A stretch of 64,000 nt of DNA from JAUXJB01 sp965226855 (GTDB lineage Bacteria > Myxococcota_A > UBA9160 > SZUA-336), in the NCBI GenBank assembly GCA_965226855.1, contig CBDDEE010000025.1, forward strand, positions 1 to 64,000, in the 5' to 3' direction. The notes below the pieces were generated by a model, which did not search any database, was not told where the DNA came from, and was given only the letters and a program-made list of their open reading frames with translations. A program made the translations under genes and the position numbers. Below are positions 26,264 to 34,933 of this stretch, one piece after another. Each line of letters begins with the position of its first letter. The first letter of the stretch is position 1.

Positions 26264-27543
26264 CCCGCGTGGTCCGGGAGCGCCCGCGCCGCGATGTCGC
26301 TCCGGAAGTGGGCACCCTCGAACTCGATGCGGCTTGCGGCCGCGTAGGCGCGCTCACGCGCGGCGCCTATACTTGCGCCGCGGGCAGTGATGCCGAGCAC
26401 GCGCCCGCCGGACGTCTCCCAGCGACTGCCGCCGCGGCGCGTGCCGGAGTGAAACACGAGGACGTCGGGCTCCCTCTCGAGCTCCTCGAGACCGCTGATC
26501 TCTCGCCCTAGGGCATAGCTCCGCGGGTAGCCCTCGCTCGCCAGCACGACGCACACCGCCGGAGCCCCGAAGACCGGCTCCTTCAGGTCCGCCGGGAGCC
26601 GGCCCTGGGCGGCACCCAGGAGCAGCGGAACCAGGTCGGACTCCATCCGGTAGAGGAGCGGTTGCGTCTCCGGGTCGCCAAAACGGACGTTGAACTCCAC
26701 CACGCAGGGCTCGGCGTCGACGATCATCACGCCAACGTAGAGCATTCCTTGATAGGGAGTGCCCTCGGCGCGCATACCGTCGAGGGTGGGCTGGACGATC
26801 TTCTCGTTGATCCGCTGCTCAACCAGAGGACTCACGACGAGGGCCGGGGAGTAGGCGCCCATGCCTCCGGTGTTCTCACCACGATCCCCATCGAGCGCGC
26901 GCTTGTGATCCTGCGCGGCCGCCAGGCACACGCTGCGCTCCCCGTCAGAGATCGCGTAGAACGAGGCCTCCTCGCCCACAAGCCAGTCCTCGATCACGAC
27001 GTCAGCCCCGGAGTCGCCGAACCGCCGCTCGCGCATGATCTCCGAGACGGCGACGCGGGCCTCGTCCGGACCCGCGCACATGTACACCCCTTTGCCAGCC
27101 GCCAGCCCGTCCGCCTTCACTACCATTGGGCCGCCTCGAGCGTGAACGTACCGCTCAGCCTCCAGAGGGTCCGCGAACACCCGATAAGCCGCGGTCGGGA
27201 TGCCATGCCTCTGCATGAAGGCCTTGGCGAAGCTCTTGCTGCCTTCGAGGCGAGCAGCCGCCGCGCCCGGTCCGAACACTGCGATCCCCTCGGCCGCCAG
27301 GTGATCCGCCAATCCCGCAACGAGGGGGACTTCGGGACCGACGACGACGAGCTGGACGTCCTCGCGCTTGACCAGATCCACCACCGAGTCAGGGCTCTGC
27401 AGCTGCGCCTCTGCACAGCGGCCGTGGCGCCCGATGCCGTCGCTGCCCGGAGCACAGAGCACCTCGTCGACGAGGGGGCTGCGGCCGATCGCCCAGACCA
27501 GCGCGTGCTCACGACCTCCGGAGCCCAAAACCAGAACGCGCAT
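26260..27543 (-). CDS. purD: Phosphoribosylamine-glycine ligase
   Basis: Second step of de novo purine synthesis; 427 residues with an ATP-grasp fold. VLVLGSGGREHALVWAI, VVVGPEVPLVAGLADHL, GSKSFAKAFMQRHGIPTA, VVKADGLAAGKGV, DHKRALDGDRGENTGGMGAY and VEFNVRFGDPETQ are all family landmarks. The ATG at 27543 gives the usual N-terminus. A dispersed repeat (R5) lies 12 bases upstream, which leaves little room for a promoter outside it, so transcription may come from alr. Confidence 0.97.
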   Translation of the reverse strand: MRVLVLGSGGREHALVWAIGRSPLVDEVLCAPGSDGIGRHGRCAEAQLQSPDSVVDLVKREDVQLVVVGPEVPLVAGLADHLAAEGIAVFGPGAAAARLEGSKSFAKAFMQRHGIPTAAYRVFADPLEAERYVHARGGPMVVKADGLAAGKGVYMCAGPDEARVAVSEIMRERRFGDSGADVVIEDWLVGEEASFYAISDGERSVCLAAAQDHKRALDGDRGENTGGMGAYSPALVVSPLVEQRINEKIVQPTLDGMRAEGTPYQGMLYVGVMIVDAEPCVVEFNVRFGDPETQPLLYRMESDLVPLLLGAAQGRLPADLKEPVFGAPAVCVVLASEGYPRSYALGREISGLEELEREPDVLVFHSGTRRGGSRWETSGGRVLGITARGASIGAARERAYAAASRIEFEGAHFRSDIAARALPDHAG

Positions 27544-27554
27544 GCGCTCCTCCA

Positions 27555-27696
27555 GTCTTGTGGGACGCGCGCGCGGGCCGCGCGCTTCCCCTTCGCTCGG
27601 CTTCTCCTCGCTGCGCGCCGCGCTACCGCGCGGCTAGCGGGGTGCTTCTTCCGCTTCGCTGCGCACTTTGTAGGCACCGCGTTCTGCGGCGCTTGC
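27555..27696 (+). repeat. Dispersed structured repeat, divergent long copy R5
   Basis: Begins GTCTTGTGGGACGCGCGC and ends GCGGCGCTTGC like the other copies, with the mid-element CTCGGCTTCTCCTCGCTGCG. The left palindrome is CGCG-based rather than CCGG-based. The right half carries an insertion with its own short repeats (CTTCCGCTTCGCTGCGCA). It occupies most of the alr-purD gap (27544-27717). Confidence 0.72.
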
Positions 27697-27717
27697 AAAG
27701 GATGGTACACCCCCTGC

Positions 27718-28839
27718 TCAGCGGATCAGCCGAGGGATGCGCGGGCCGATCCGGACCAGGATCTCGTAGGCGATGGTGTTTGCCGCCTGGGCCAGCTGCT
27801 CGACGCGAAGCTCGAGGGCGTCGCGCTGCCCGAAGAGAAGCACCTCGTCTCCCTCCTGCCCCACCCCAGACCGACCGACGTCGACGGTCGCCAGATCGCA
27901 AGAGACCCGCCCCACGAGCGGAACGAGGCGGCCGCGATGGCCGACTTGCAGATGATTCCCCGCCGCTCGCGGCAGCCCGTCCGCATACCCGATCGGCAGA
28001 GTCAGGATGCGCGTCGCGGCCGGCGTCTCGTACGTCCCGCCGTACCCGATGCGCGTGCCCGCCGGGACGTCCTTCGCCTGGCAGACGCGGGCGCACAGCG
28101 TCATCACCGGCTCGAGCGCGTGTCCACCCTCGCACGTGGGGTCGGCCCCAAACAGCGCGAGGCCGGGACGGACGGCCGTCGTGCCAGACGTCGCTCCCCG
28201 CACGATCCCGGCGGAGTTGTCGAGGTGGGTCCACTCCGGCTCGAAGCCAGCGTCGCGCACCTGCGCGAGCAGCTCTCCGAACAGCTTGCGCTGTCGCTCG
28301 GTCACGGCAGAGGAAGGATCGTCGGCCTCCGCCAGGTGGCTCATGACCCCTTCCAGCTCGACCTCCGGCGTCGAGCCCAGACGCTCGAGGATCGCCGTCA
28401 AGTCTTGCGGCAAGAAGCCCAGCCGCCCCATGCCCGTGTCCAGCTTCAGGTGGACGGACGCGCGCACCCCCGCCCGCTGCGCAGCAGCCGCGACCGCTTC
28501 CAGATGCGCCGCACACATCAGCGTGGGCACCACCTGCAGGGCCAGCAGCTCGTCCGCGTGTCCGGGCGTAAGCGGCCCGGCCAGTAGGAGAATCGGTGCT
28601 CGGATCGCGGCCTGCCGGAGCTCCCGCGCCTCCTCGAGCGTCACCACGGCAAGCGCGTCGCAACCTGCCCGCTCGAGGGACCGCGAGACCGGAACGGCGC
28701 CGTGACCATAAGCGTTCGCCTTCACGACCGCGATCACGCGCCGGTCCTGGGCCTGCTCACGGAGCCGGCTGTAGTTCCGCAGCAACGCGCCGAGGTCGAT
28801 CTCGGACCAAGCGCGCGCCGTCTCCTCGGTCTCCTTCAC
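27718..28839 (-). CDS. alr: Alanine racemase
   Basis: PLP enzyme supplying D-alanine for peptidoglycan, 373 residues. The PLP Lys is in VIAVVKANAYGHGAV. Catalytic Tyr lies in GTRIGYGGTYETP, and RPGLALFGADP and LPIGYADGLPR are typical; the C-terminal segment VGRVSCDLATVDV corresponds to the usual VGRVSMD. The ATG at 28839 fits homologues. It faces thiS across a divergent gap that contains repeat R6. Confidence 0.96.
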   Translation of the reverse strand: MKETEETARAWSEIDLGALLRNYSRLREQAQDRRVIAVVKANAYGHGAVPVSRSLERAGCDALAVVTLEEARELRQAAIRAPILLLAGPLTPGHADELLALQVVPTLMCAAHLEAVAAAAQRAGVRASVHLKLDTGMGRLGFLPQDLTAILERLGSTPEVELEGVMSHLAEADDPSSAVTERQRKLFGELLAQVRDAGFEPEWTHLDNSAGIVRGATSGTTAVRPGLALFGADPTCEGGHALEPVMTLCARVCQAKDVPAGTRIGYGGTYETPAATRILTLPIGYADGLPRAAGNHLQVGHRGRLVPLVGRVSCDLATVDVGRSGVGQEGDEVLLFGQRDALELRVEQLAQAANTIAYEILVRIGPRIPRLIR

Positions 28840-28870
28840 GCCTCAGACTGTAGGGACGCCCGCGAGCCGT

Positions 28871-28990
28871 GTCTTGCGGGACCCGGCGCGCGAGCGGTCC
28901 TCCCGCGAGTCAGCGACCCCCGGGCCGCTGACGGCCACCCGCCTCCGCTCGGCTTTGCCTCGCTGCGCGCACCGCTTCCGCGGCGCTTGC
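28871..28990 (+). repeat. Dispersed structured repeat, long-form copy R6
   Basis: Begins GTCTTGCGGGACCCGG and ends GCGGCGCTTGC. Compared with R1 it carries an extra internal hairpin, GTCAGCG-ACCCCCGGGC-CGCTGAC. Copy R7 at 55080 has the same insertion, so this is a distinct long subtype. It sits between the divergent alr and thiS starts. I found no TPP-riboswitch signature in the remaining 47 bases before thiS. Confidence 0.83.
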
Positions 28991-29037
28991 CCGCTGAGTT
29001 TGAACTTCCACACTGCATCGCTTACCGTCGAAACTGG

Positions 29038-29238
29038 ATGAGATTCGAACTCAACGGCGAGTCTCAGGACGTCCCCGAACCCCTCAACGTGCGCGACTTG
29101 CTGGAGCGTTTCGGGCTCGGGGAGCGTCGGGTCGCCGTGGCGATCAACGCCGAGGTCGTGCCGCGATCCCGGTTCGAGCTGGCGCAGATCCACGAGGGCG
29201 ATCACATCGAGGTCATTCAGGCCGTCGGAGGCGGGTAA
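29038..29238 (+). CDS. thiS: Sulfur carrier protein ThiS
   Basis: 66-residue ubiquitin-like sulfur carrier for the thiazole half of thiamine. The protein ends in the essential Gly-Gly (IEVIQAVGGG), whose C-terminus is adenylated and thiocarboxylated. MRFELNGESQDVPEPLNVRD is a typical ThiS start. Its stop overlaps the thiG start (TAATG), so the two are translationally coupled. Confidence 0.94.
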   Translation: MRFELNGESQDVPEPLNVRDLLERFGLGERRVAVAINAEVVPRSRFELAQIHEGDHIEVIQAVGGG

Positions 29239-30017
29239 TGTCCGGGAGCTATCGACTCGGAGATGCCGAGTTTAACTCGCGTTTGATCATCGGCTCGGGG
29301 AAGTACAAATCCTTCGAGGAGAACCGCCAGGCGTTAGACGAGAGCGGTGCGGAGCTGATCACGGTCGCCGTCCGGCGCGTCGACCTGTCGAGCCGCGACG
29401 CCGGCTCACTGCTCGACCACATCCCACCGGACCAGTTTCAAATGCTGCCGAACACGGCTGGCTGCTACACTGCGAAGGAGGCGGTCACCACCGCCCAGCT
29501 GGCTCGCGAGCTCCTCGACACGCCGCTCGTCAAGCTGGAAGTGATCGGGGACGAGCGCACGCTGTTCCCCGATACCGTCGAGACGCTGGAGGCGGCCCGG
29601 ATCCTGATCGCGGAAGGGTTTACGGTGCTGCCGTACATCACCGACGACCCGGTGGCCTGTCTCAAGCTCGAGGAGCTGGGCTGTCCTGCGGTCATGCCGC
29701 TGGGGGCGCCCATCGGCTCCGGCCTCGGGATCCGCAACCCGACGAACATCCGCATCATCCTGGAGAGCGTCAGCGTCCCCGTGATCGTCGATGCAGGCGT
29801 GGGCACGGCCTCCGACGCCGCGGTCGCCATGGAGCTGGGCTGTACCGCGGTGCTGATGAATACCGGAATCGCCGCGGCTAAAGACCCGCTCAAGATGGCG
29901 CGCGCGATGCGTCTGGCGGTGGAGAGCGGGCGGCTGGCCTACGAGGCGGGGCGCATGCCGCGCCGCCTGTATGCCCAGGCCTCCAGTCCCATGGAGGGGC
30001 GTATCAACGTACCGTGA
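29238..30017 (+). CDS. thiG: Thiazole synthase ThiG
   Basis: TIM-barrel enzyme that joins 1-deoxyxylulose-5-phosphate, a glycine-derived imine and ThiS-borne sulfur; 259 residues. Landmarks: SRLIIGSGKYKSFE, the Schiff-base Lys in LVKLEVIGDERTLFPD, GCPAVMPLGAPIGSGLGIRN, VIVDAGVGTASDAAVAMELG and VLMNTGIAAAKDP. GTGA overlap with thiE. No thiO/thiH is visible nearby, so the imine source is encoded elsewhere. Confidence 0.97.
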   Translation: MSGSYRLGDAEFNSRLIIGSGKYKSFEENRQALDESGAELITVAVRRVDLSSRDAGSLLDHIPPDQFQMLPNTAGCYTAKEAVTTAQLARELLDTPLVKLEVIGDERTLFPDTVETLEAARILIAEGFTVLPYITDDPVACLKLEELGCPAVMPLGAPIGSGLGIRNPTNIRIILESVSVPVIVDAGVGTASDAAVAMELGCTAVLMNTGIAAAKDPLKMARAMRLAVESGRLAYEAGRMPRRLYAQASSPMEGRINVP

Positions 30018-30637
30018 TCCCGCGCCTCTGCTACATCACCGATGCCGAGCGAGGGACTGGCGGGCGGCCGCTGGCGGAGGTACTGAGACGCTCGGCCCGC
30101 GCGGGCCTGGGGCTCGTGGTGCTGAGAGAGCCGCAACTTGAAGGCAGCGAATGGGAAGCTCTGTTGCAAGAGATCAGCCCGCTGCGCGAGGCAGGGCTCA
30201 GGGTGGTCGCGAGCCGCCGCCTCGACGTGGCCAGGGCCTGTGAGCTTGATGGCGTCCACCTGGCGGCCGACTCGGTCAGCGTGCGCGAGGCGCGCACTTG
30301 GCTGGGTCCGGACGCCCTGATCGGTTACTCGGCCCACTCCGGCGGCGAGGCTCGCGCCGCCGCCGCAGCCGGCGCAAGCTATGTCACACTCTCGCCGATC
30401 TACCAGACAGGATCGAAGCCCGGAGCTACCGGTCGCGGCTGCGCCTGGCTGGCACGAGAGCTGCTGGAGCTAGAGCTTCCGGTCCTGGCGCTCGGCGGCA
30501 TGACACCGAAACGCACCCCGCAGGTGCTGGAGGCCGGAGCCTGGGGCGTCGCGGCAGTGTCCGCGATCGGCGCGGCTCCGGACGTCGGGGCCGCCGTTCG
30601 GGAGTTTCGACACGCACTCAAGGAGAACGCACCATGA
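30014..30637 (+). CDS. thiE: Thiamine phosphate synthase / TenI-like ThiE
   Basis: 207 residues, TIM barrel. LCYITDAERGTGGRPLAEVL, VVLREPQL (ThiE normally has VQLREK), VASRRLDVARACELDGVHLA, GYSAHSGGEARAAAAAGASY, LSPIYQTGSKPG and LALGGMTP match the ThiE/TenI family. The loss of the classic LR-x-K and the N-D-R motif (ASRRLDVA) means a TenI-type thiazole tautomerase cannot be excluded. It is coupled to thiG and, by ATGA overlap, to the following protease gene. Confidence 0.85.
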   Translation: MIPRLCYITDAERGTGGRPLAEVLRRSARAGLGLVVLREPQLEGSEWEALLQEISPLREAGLRVVASRRLDVARACELDGVHLAADSVSVREARTWLGPDALIGYSAHSGGEARAAAAAGASYVTLSPIYQTGSKPGATGRGCAWLARELLELELPVLALGGMTPKRTPQVLEAGAWGVAAVSAIGAAPDVGAAVREFRHALKENAP

Positions 30638-31971
30638 CCCGCGCCTCACTCCTCGTACCGCTCGTCGCGGGGCTGGTCGGCTGCGCAAGCCTCCCGAGCG
30701 CGCTCGCGAACGATCCGCTGGAGGCCCTCCAGACCCGAGTCATCGACGTCAACCGCGCGGCAAGCCCCTCCGTCGTCCACATCGAGGCGGCACTCAAGGT
30801 CAACAACCGGCGCAAGCTGGTGACCGGCTCCGGCTTCATCACCCACTCGGAAGGGATCGTGGTGACGAACGAGCACGTGGTGGAACGGGCCCAGAAGGTC
30901 ACCGTCGTGGTTCCCGGACGCGACGGCCGCTATCCGGCGCAGGTCGTGGGCACGGACAAGCAGACGGACCTCGCCGTTCTGCGCATCCGACCGCGCGAGG
31001 GGGAGGCGCCATTCAACGCGGCCAAGCTCGGCGACTCCGACCTGCTGCGTGTCGGCGAGTGGGTGATCGCGATCGGGAATCCCTACGGGCTGGAGGGGAC
31101 AGTCTCGCTGGGGATCGTGTCGGCCAAGGGTCGGGACCTGAAAGAAGGGAACCTCCTGAACGACTTCATCCAGACGGACGCCATGATCGATCACGGCTCG
31201 TCCGGCGGCCCTCTGCTCAACCTGAAGGGGCTCGTCGTCGGCGTGAACTCTCGCGGCCAGGGCCGCGGCATCGGCTTCACGATCCCCATCAACACGGCCA
31301 AGCGGGTCGCGGCCGATCTGCTCGGCGAGGGCCGCATCGCTCGCGGCTATCTCGGCGTGTCCATCCAGCCGCTCGATCGGGAGCTCGCCCGCTACTGGGG
31401 CATCGACGACGTTCACGGCGTGATTGTCGGCGCGATAACGCACAAGTCACCCGCCCAGAACGCCGGGCTCCACGTGGGCGACATCATCACGCGCTTCGAC
31501 GGCGAGGAGATCCGCGCGGAGAAGGACGAGGACATGGGCCAGTTCCAACGCCGGATCGCGCGCATGCAAGCGGGGAAGGAGGTCGCGATCGACGTGCTGC
31601 GAGGGGGGGAGCTAAGGACCTTTACCGCGACGCTAAGCGCCCAGCCAAAGGTCGTGCCAGAGGAGGAAGAGACCGAGCTCGGCTTCACCGCGCAGGAGGT
31701 GACCGAGATGCTCTACCGGTCCCACCGTCTCGAGCAGCGCGACGGGGTGCTCTGCTCCTTCGTCGAACGCGGCTCGGAGGCGGCCGAGGCGGGCATGGCG
31801 CCCGGAGACCTGATCGTGGAGGTCGAGGGGGTCGAGGTCCACAACATCGAGGAGTTCCGCCAGGCGATGAGAGAACTGCGCCCCGGCACTCCGGTCCTGA
31901 TCCGGGCGCTGCGGGGCGACAACATGCGGTACATGCTGCTCGTGCCGCGTTCGGGGGACTTCCGAGCCTAA
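30634..31971 (+). CDS. HtrA/DegP-family periplasmic serine protease 1
   Basis: 445 residues. The N-terminus MTRASLLVPLVAGLVGCASL has a lipobox-like LVGC, so it may be a lipoprotein. Trypsin-like domain: His in VVTNEHVVERA, Asp in DKQTDLAVLRI, Ser in MIDHGSSGGPLLN (usual GNSGGP is GSSGGP here). Two PDZ domains follow: GYLGVSIQPLDREL...AGLHVGDIITRFDGEEI, and a second after the acidic stretch EEEETELGF, ending AGMAPGDLIVEVEGVEV. The ATG at 30634 overlaps the thiE stop and has an AGGAG site. First of three HtrA genes in tandem. Confidence 0.93.
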   Translation: MTRASLLVPLVAGLVGCASLPSALANDPLEALQTRVIDVNRAASPSVVHIEAALKVNNRRKLVTGSGFITHSEGIVVTNEHVVERAQKVTVVVPGRDGRYPAQVVGTDKQTDLAVLRIRPREGEAPFNAAKLGDSDLLRVGEWVIAIGNPYGLEGTVSLGIVSAKGRDLKEGNLLNDFIQTDAMIDHGSSGGPLLNLKGLVVGVNSRGQGRGIGFTIPINTAKRVAADLLGEGRIARGYLGVSIQPLDRELARYWGIDDVHGVIVGAITHKSPAQNAGLHVGDIITRFDGEEIRAEKDEDMGQFQRRIARMQAGKEVAIDVLRGGELRTFTATLSAQPKVVPEEEETELGFTAQEVTEMLYRSHRLEQRDGVLCSFVERGSEAAEAGMAPGDLIVEVEGVEVHNIEEFRQAMRELRPGTPVLIRALRGDNMRYMLLVPRSGDFRA

Positions 31972-32113
31972 GCGCAGCTGAGCGGCAACTAGCCGCGCGG
32001 GTGCCAGGCGGGGGGACGCGCGCCGGGAGGGGGCAGATCCTGCGCAGGAAGATTTTGAAGGCCGTGGGACCACCAAATAGCGCGGCAGAGCCCGTCGTCA
32101 AAGGGACGGTCCG

Positions 32114-33466
32114 ATGAAGAACTCCCGACTCGCATGGGTCGTGCTGCCGATCCTCGCAATCGGAGGAACGGCCGCAGCCGACCTCGCCTCGCGCCGCACG
32201 CCCATCGTAAAGGCGGTAGAGCGCGTCGCCCCCGCCACGGTGAACATCACCTCGACCCAGGAGGTGCGCCAGCGCGCCAATCCCTTCTTCCGCTCGGATC
32301 CGTTCCTCGAGGAGTTCTTCGGCACCTTCCTCGATCCCCGGCGCACCGTCCAGAGCCTGGGCACCGGCCTCATCATCGGGCCCGAGGGCCAGGTACTGAC
32401 GAACGAGCACGTCCTGCGTGGCGCGACACAGATCCACGTCGCGCTTGCCGACGGGCGCGAGTTCGAGGCCGAGCTCATCGGTGCGGACCCGGAGACGGAC
32501 CTCGCGGTCGTGCAGATCAGCGCGGACGAACCACTGCCCTTCGTGGAGCTCGGCAGCTCGCAGGACCTGCTGATCGGCGAGACCGTGATCGCGATCGGGA
32601 ACCCTTTCGGCCTGCATCACACGGTTACGACCGGCGTGCTCTCCGCAGAGAACCGTTCGATCCGCGCCCGCGAGCGCGAGTACCACGGGTTCCTGCAGAC
32701 CGACGCAAGTATCAACCCGGGGAACTCGGGCGGACCACTGCTCAACATCGACGGTGAGGTGATCGGCATCAACACGGCCATCTTTCGCGAGGCCGAGGGG
32801 ATAGGCTTCGCCATCCCGATCGACAGGGCGAAGCGGGTCGTTGACGACCTCTTGACGCACGGGGAGGTCATCCCCGTCTGGCTCGGCCTGCGCCTGCAAG
32901 ACCTCACCCAGAACCTCCGCGATGCTTTCACCACGGGCGGGACGGGCGGCGTCCTGATCACGCACGTCTTCGGTGACTCCCCCGCGCAGCGCACAAAGCT
33001 GCGCCGCGGCGACATCTTGCTCGAGCTGGACGGAACGAAGATCAGCACTACCCGCAACTACTTCGAGGTGCTGGCGGGGCTGACCGACGGGGACCGCGCC
33101 GAGATCGTGATCGACCGGGGGGGGGATCGAGATCGGCTGGAGACGCAGGCGGAGATCTTCCCGGAGAGCAGGGCTGACGAGCTGGCCCAGATCCTGCTCG
33201 GGGTGGAAGTGGCGGAGATGGGCCCTCCGCAGCAGGGCCGCCGCCGGGGCGTGCGGGGGCTCGTCGTACGGCGTGTCATCCCCCGCAGCTCCGCGGATTA
33301 CAAGAGAATTCGACCGGGTGACGTGATCCTGAAGATCGACCAGGACCCGGTCGAGGATCGTGTTGCCTTTCGCAAGGCGATCACTAAGCTTCGCGGACGT
33401 GGACAGGTGCTCCTGCTCGTCCAGCGGGAGCGCTACGGCTACTACGTGACCCTGGACCTGTCCTAG
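32114..33466 (+). CDS. HtrA/DegP-family periplasmic serine protease 2
   Basis: 450 residues. A signal peptide, MKNSRLAWVVLPILAIGGTA, precedes the protease domain: His in VLTNEHVLRGA, Asp in PETDLAVVQIS, Ser in SINPGNSGGPLLNID. The FFRSDPFLEEFFGTF segment is the LA-loop region seen in DegP/DegQ. Two PDZ domains are recognisable (LRRGDILLELDGTKI; IRPGDVILKIDQDPVED). It follows a 142-base non-coding stretch (31972-32113) in which I see no gene, so it may have its own promoter. It runs 20 bases before the next protease gene. Confidence 0.95.
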   Translation: MKNSRLAWVVLPILAIGGTAAADLASRRTPIVKAVERVAPATVNITSTQEVRQRANPFFRSDPFLEEFFGTFLDPRRTVQSLGTGLIIGPEGQVLTNEHVLRGATQIHVALADGREFEAELIGADPETDLAVVQISADEPLPFVELGSSQDLLIGETVIAIGNPFGLHHTVTTGVLSAENRSIRAREREYHGFLQTDASINPGNSGGPLLNIDGEVIGINTAIFREAEGIGFAIPIDRAKRVVDDLLTHGEVIPVWLGLRLQDLTQNLRDAFTTGGTGGVLITHVFGDSPAQRTKLRRGDILLELDGTKISTTRNYFEVLAGLTDGDRAEIVIDRGGDRDRLETQAEIFPESRADELAQILLGVEVAEMGPPQQGRRRGVRGLVVRRVIPRSSADYKRIRPGDVILKIDQDPVEDRVAFRKAITKLRGRGQVLLLVQRERYGYYVTLDLS

Positions 33467-33485
33467 GCTGCAAGAGAGGAATCCG

Positions 33486-34931
33486 ATGAGACACGACAGA
33501 GTTCTGGCAGTGATCGGCTTCGCCTTTACGGGCTTGCTGATCCTCACTCAACCGTTGGGCCTGGAGCTGCGGCTGCGCGAAAACAACGCCAGCGCCCGCG
33601 TGACGGGCGACACCTTCTGGAAGGAAGGGCAACCCGGTCCCGCGCTCGGCATCCCCGACTCGGTGGCCGATCTGGCCGAGACCCTGTCTCCCACGGTCGT
33701 AAACATCCAGACCGAGCGTAAGAGCAGCTTTCGCAGCCCAGACATCTTCGAGGAGTTCTTCGGGCGCCGTCCCCGGCGTGGCCCGCACCGACAGTTCCGC
33801 ACCGAGGCGACGGGCTCGGGCTTCGTGATCTCCAAGGAAGGCTACATCGTGACGAACAACCACGTGGTGGAGGGAGCAGACAAGATCGTCGTAGTGCTGG
33901 ACAACGGAGAGGAACTCGATGCCGAGATCGTCGGTCGTGACCCGGAGACGGACCTGGCATTGCTCAGGACGAACGCAGATCACGAGCTTCCCGTCGCGCC
34001 GCTCGGTGACTCCGACAGCATCCGCGTCGGCGATTGGCTCATGGCGATCGGCAATCCTTTCGGACTCGACCATACCGTCACGCTGGGCATCCTCTCCGCG
34101 CGCGGCCGCAACATCAACGCGGGACGTTACGACGACTTCCTCCAGACCGACGCAAGCATCAATCCCGGCAACTCGGGTGGACCGCTGTTCGACATGCGCG
34201 GGCGCGTGATCGGGATCAACACGGCGATCAACCAGAACGGTCAGGGCATCGGCTTTGCCATCCCGATCAACATGGCGAAGGAGCTGCTCCCGCAGCTGCG
34301 CGAGGCCGGCACGGTGACACGAGGTTGGCTCGGCGTGCAGATCCAGCGCGTGAACCCGGCCCTGGCGAAGAGCTTCGGGCTCGACGAGCCGCGCGGCGCG
34401 CTGATCTCCATGGTCTTCGAGGACGGACCGGCGGACAAGGCCCGGATCAAGCGCGGCGACGTGATCGTCGAGTTCGACGGCTCCGCGATCGACGAGTTCA
34501 ACGACCTGCCGAGAATTGTGGCCAACACCGCTCCCGACACCGAGGTCTCGGTCATGGTGCTGCGCGATGGCAAGCCGAAGACCCTCAAAGCGATGCTCGG
34601 CAAGCTGAAGGAGGACCAGATCCAGCTGGCAACCACCGAGACCCACGACTCCGAGTGGGGCTTCGAGGTAGAGGCCCTGACCAACGACGTAGCGGAGAGG
34701 CTCGACCTGGACCAAGACATCTCCGGCGTCCTGGTAACGGAGGTCGACCCCGAATCGGAGGCCTACGAAGAGGGACTGCGACGGGGCGACATCATTCTCG
34801 AAGTGAACCGCACCGAGATCACCCGGCCCGACCAAGTGACTCGGGCGCTGGAGAAGGAAGACGAGCACGCCGTGCTTCTCGTGCAGCGAGGCGAGGCGAC
34901 GCTGTACCTCGCGATCGAGCGGCAGCCGTAG
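33486..34931 (+). CDS. HtrA/DegP-family periplasmic serine protease 3 (DegQ-like)
   Basis: 481 residues and the closest of the three to classic DegP/DegQ. An N-terminal hydrophobic segment (VLAVIGFAFTGLLILTQPLG) serves as signal peptide or anchor. Catalytic triad: His in IVTNNHVVEGADK, Asp in DPETDLALLRT, Ser in DASINPGNSGGPLFDM. GFVISKEGYIVTNNHV and IGNPFGLDHTVTLGILSARG are hallmark strings. PDZ1 (RGWLGVQIQRVNPALAKSFG) and PDZ2 (GLRRGDIILEVNRTEI) are complete. It is convergent with DUF47, 2 bases apart. Confidence 0.96.
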   Translation: MRHDRVLAVIGFAFTGLLILTQPLGLELRLRENNASARVTGDTFWKEGQPGPALGIPDSVADLAETLSPTVVNIQTERKSSFRSPDIFEEFFGRRPRRGPHRQFRTEATGSGFVISKEGYIVTNNHVVEGADKIVVVLDNGEELDAEIVGRDPETDLALLRTNADHELPVAPLGDSDSIRVGDWLMAIGNPFGLDHTVTLGILSARGRNINAGRYDDFLQTDASINPGNSGGPLFDMRGRVIGINTAINQNGQGIGFAIPINMAKELLPQLREAGTVTRGWLGVQIQRVNPALAKSFGLDEPRGALISMVFEDGPADKARIKRGDVIVEFDGSAIDEFNDLPRIVANTAPDTEVSVMVLRDGKPKTLKAMLGKLKEDQIQLATTETHDSEWGFEVEALTNDVAERLDLDQDISGVLVTEVDPESEAYEEGLRRGDIILEVNRTEITRPDQVTRALEKEDEHAVLLVQRGEATLYLAIERQP

Positions 34932-34933
34932 GC

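Noticed and set aside
28840..29037. TPP riboswitch upstream of thiS
   Set aside because: The gap is mostly repeat R6. The conserved TPP-aptamer core (CUGAGA and the second pyrophosphate-binding loop) is not visible in the remaining bases.
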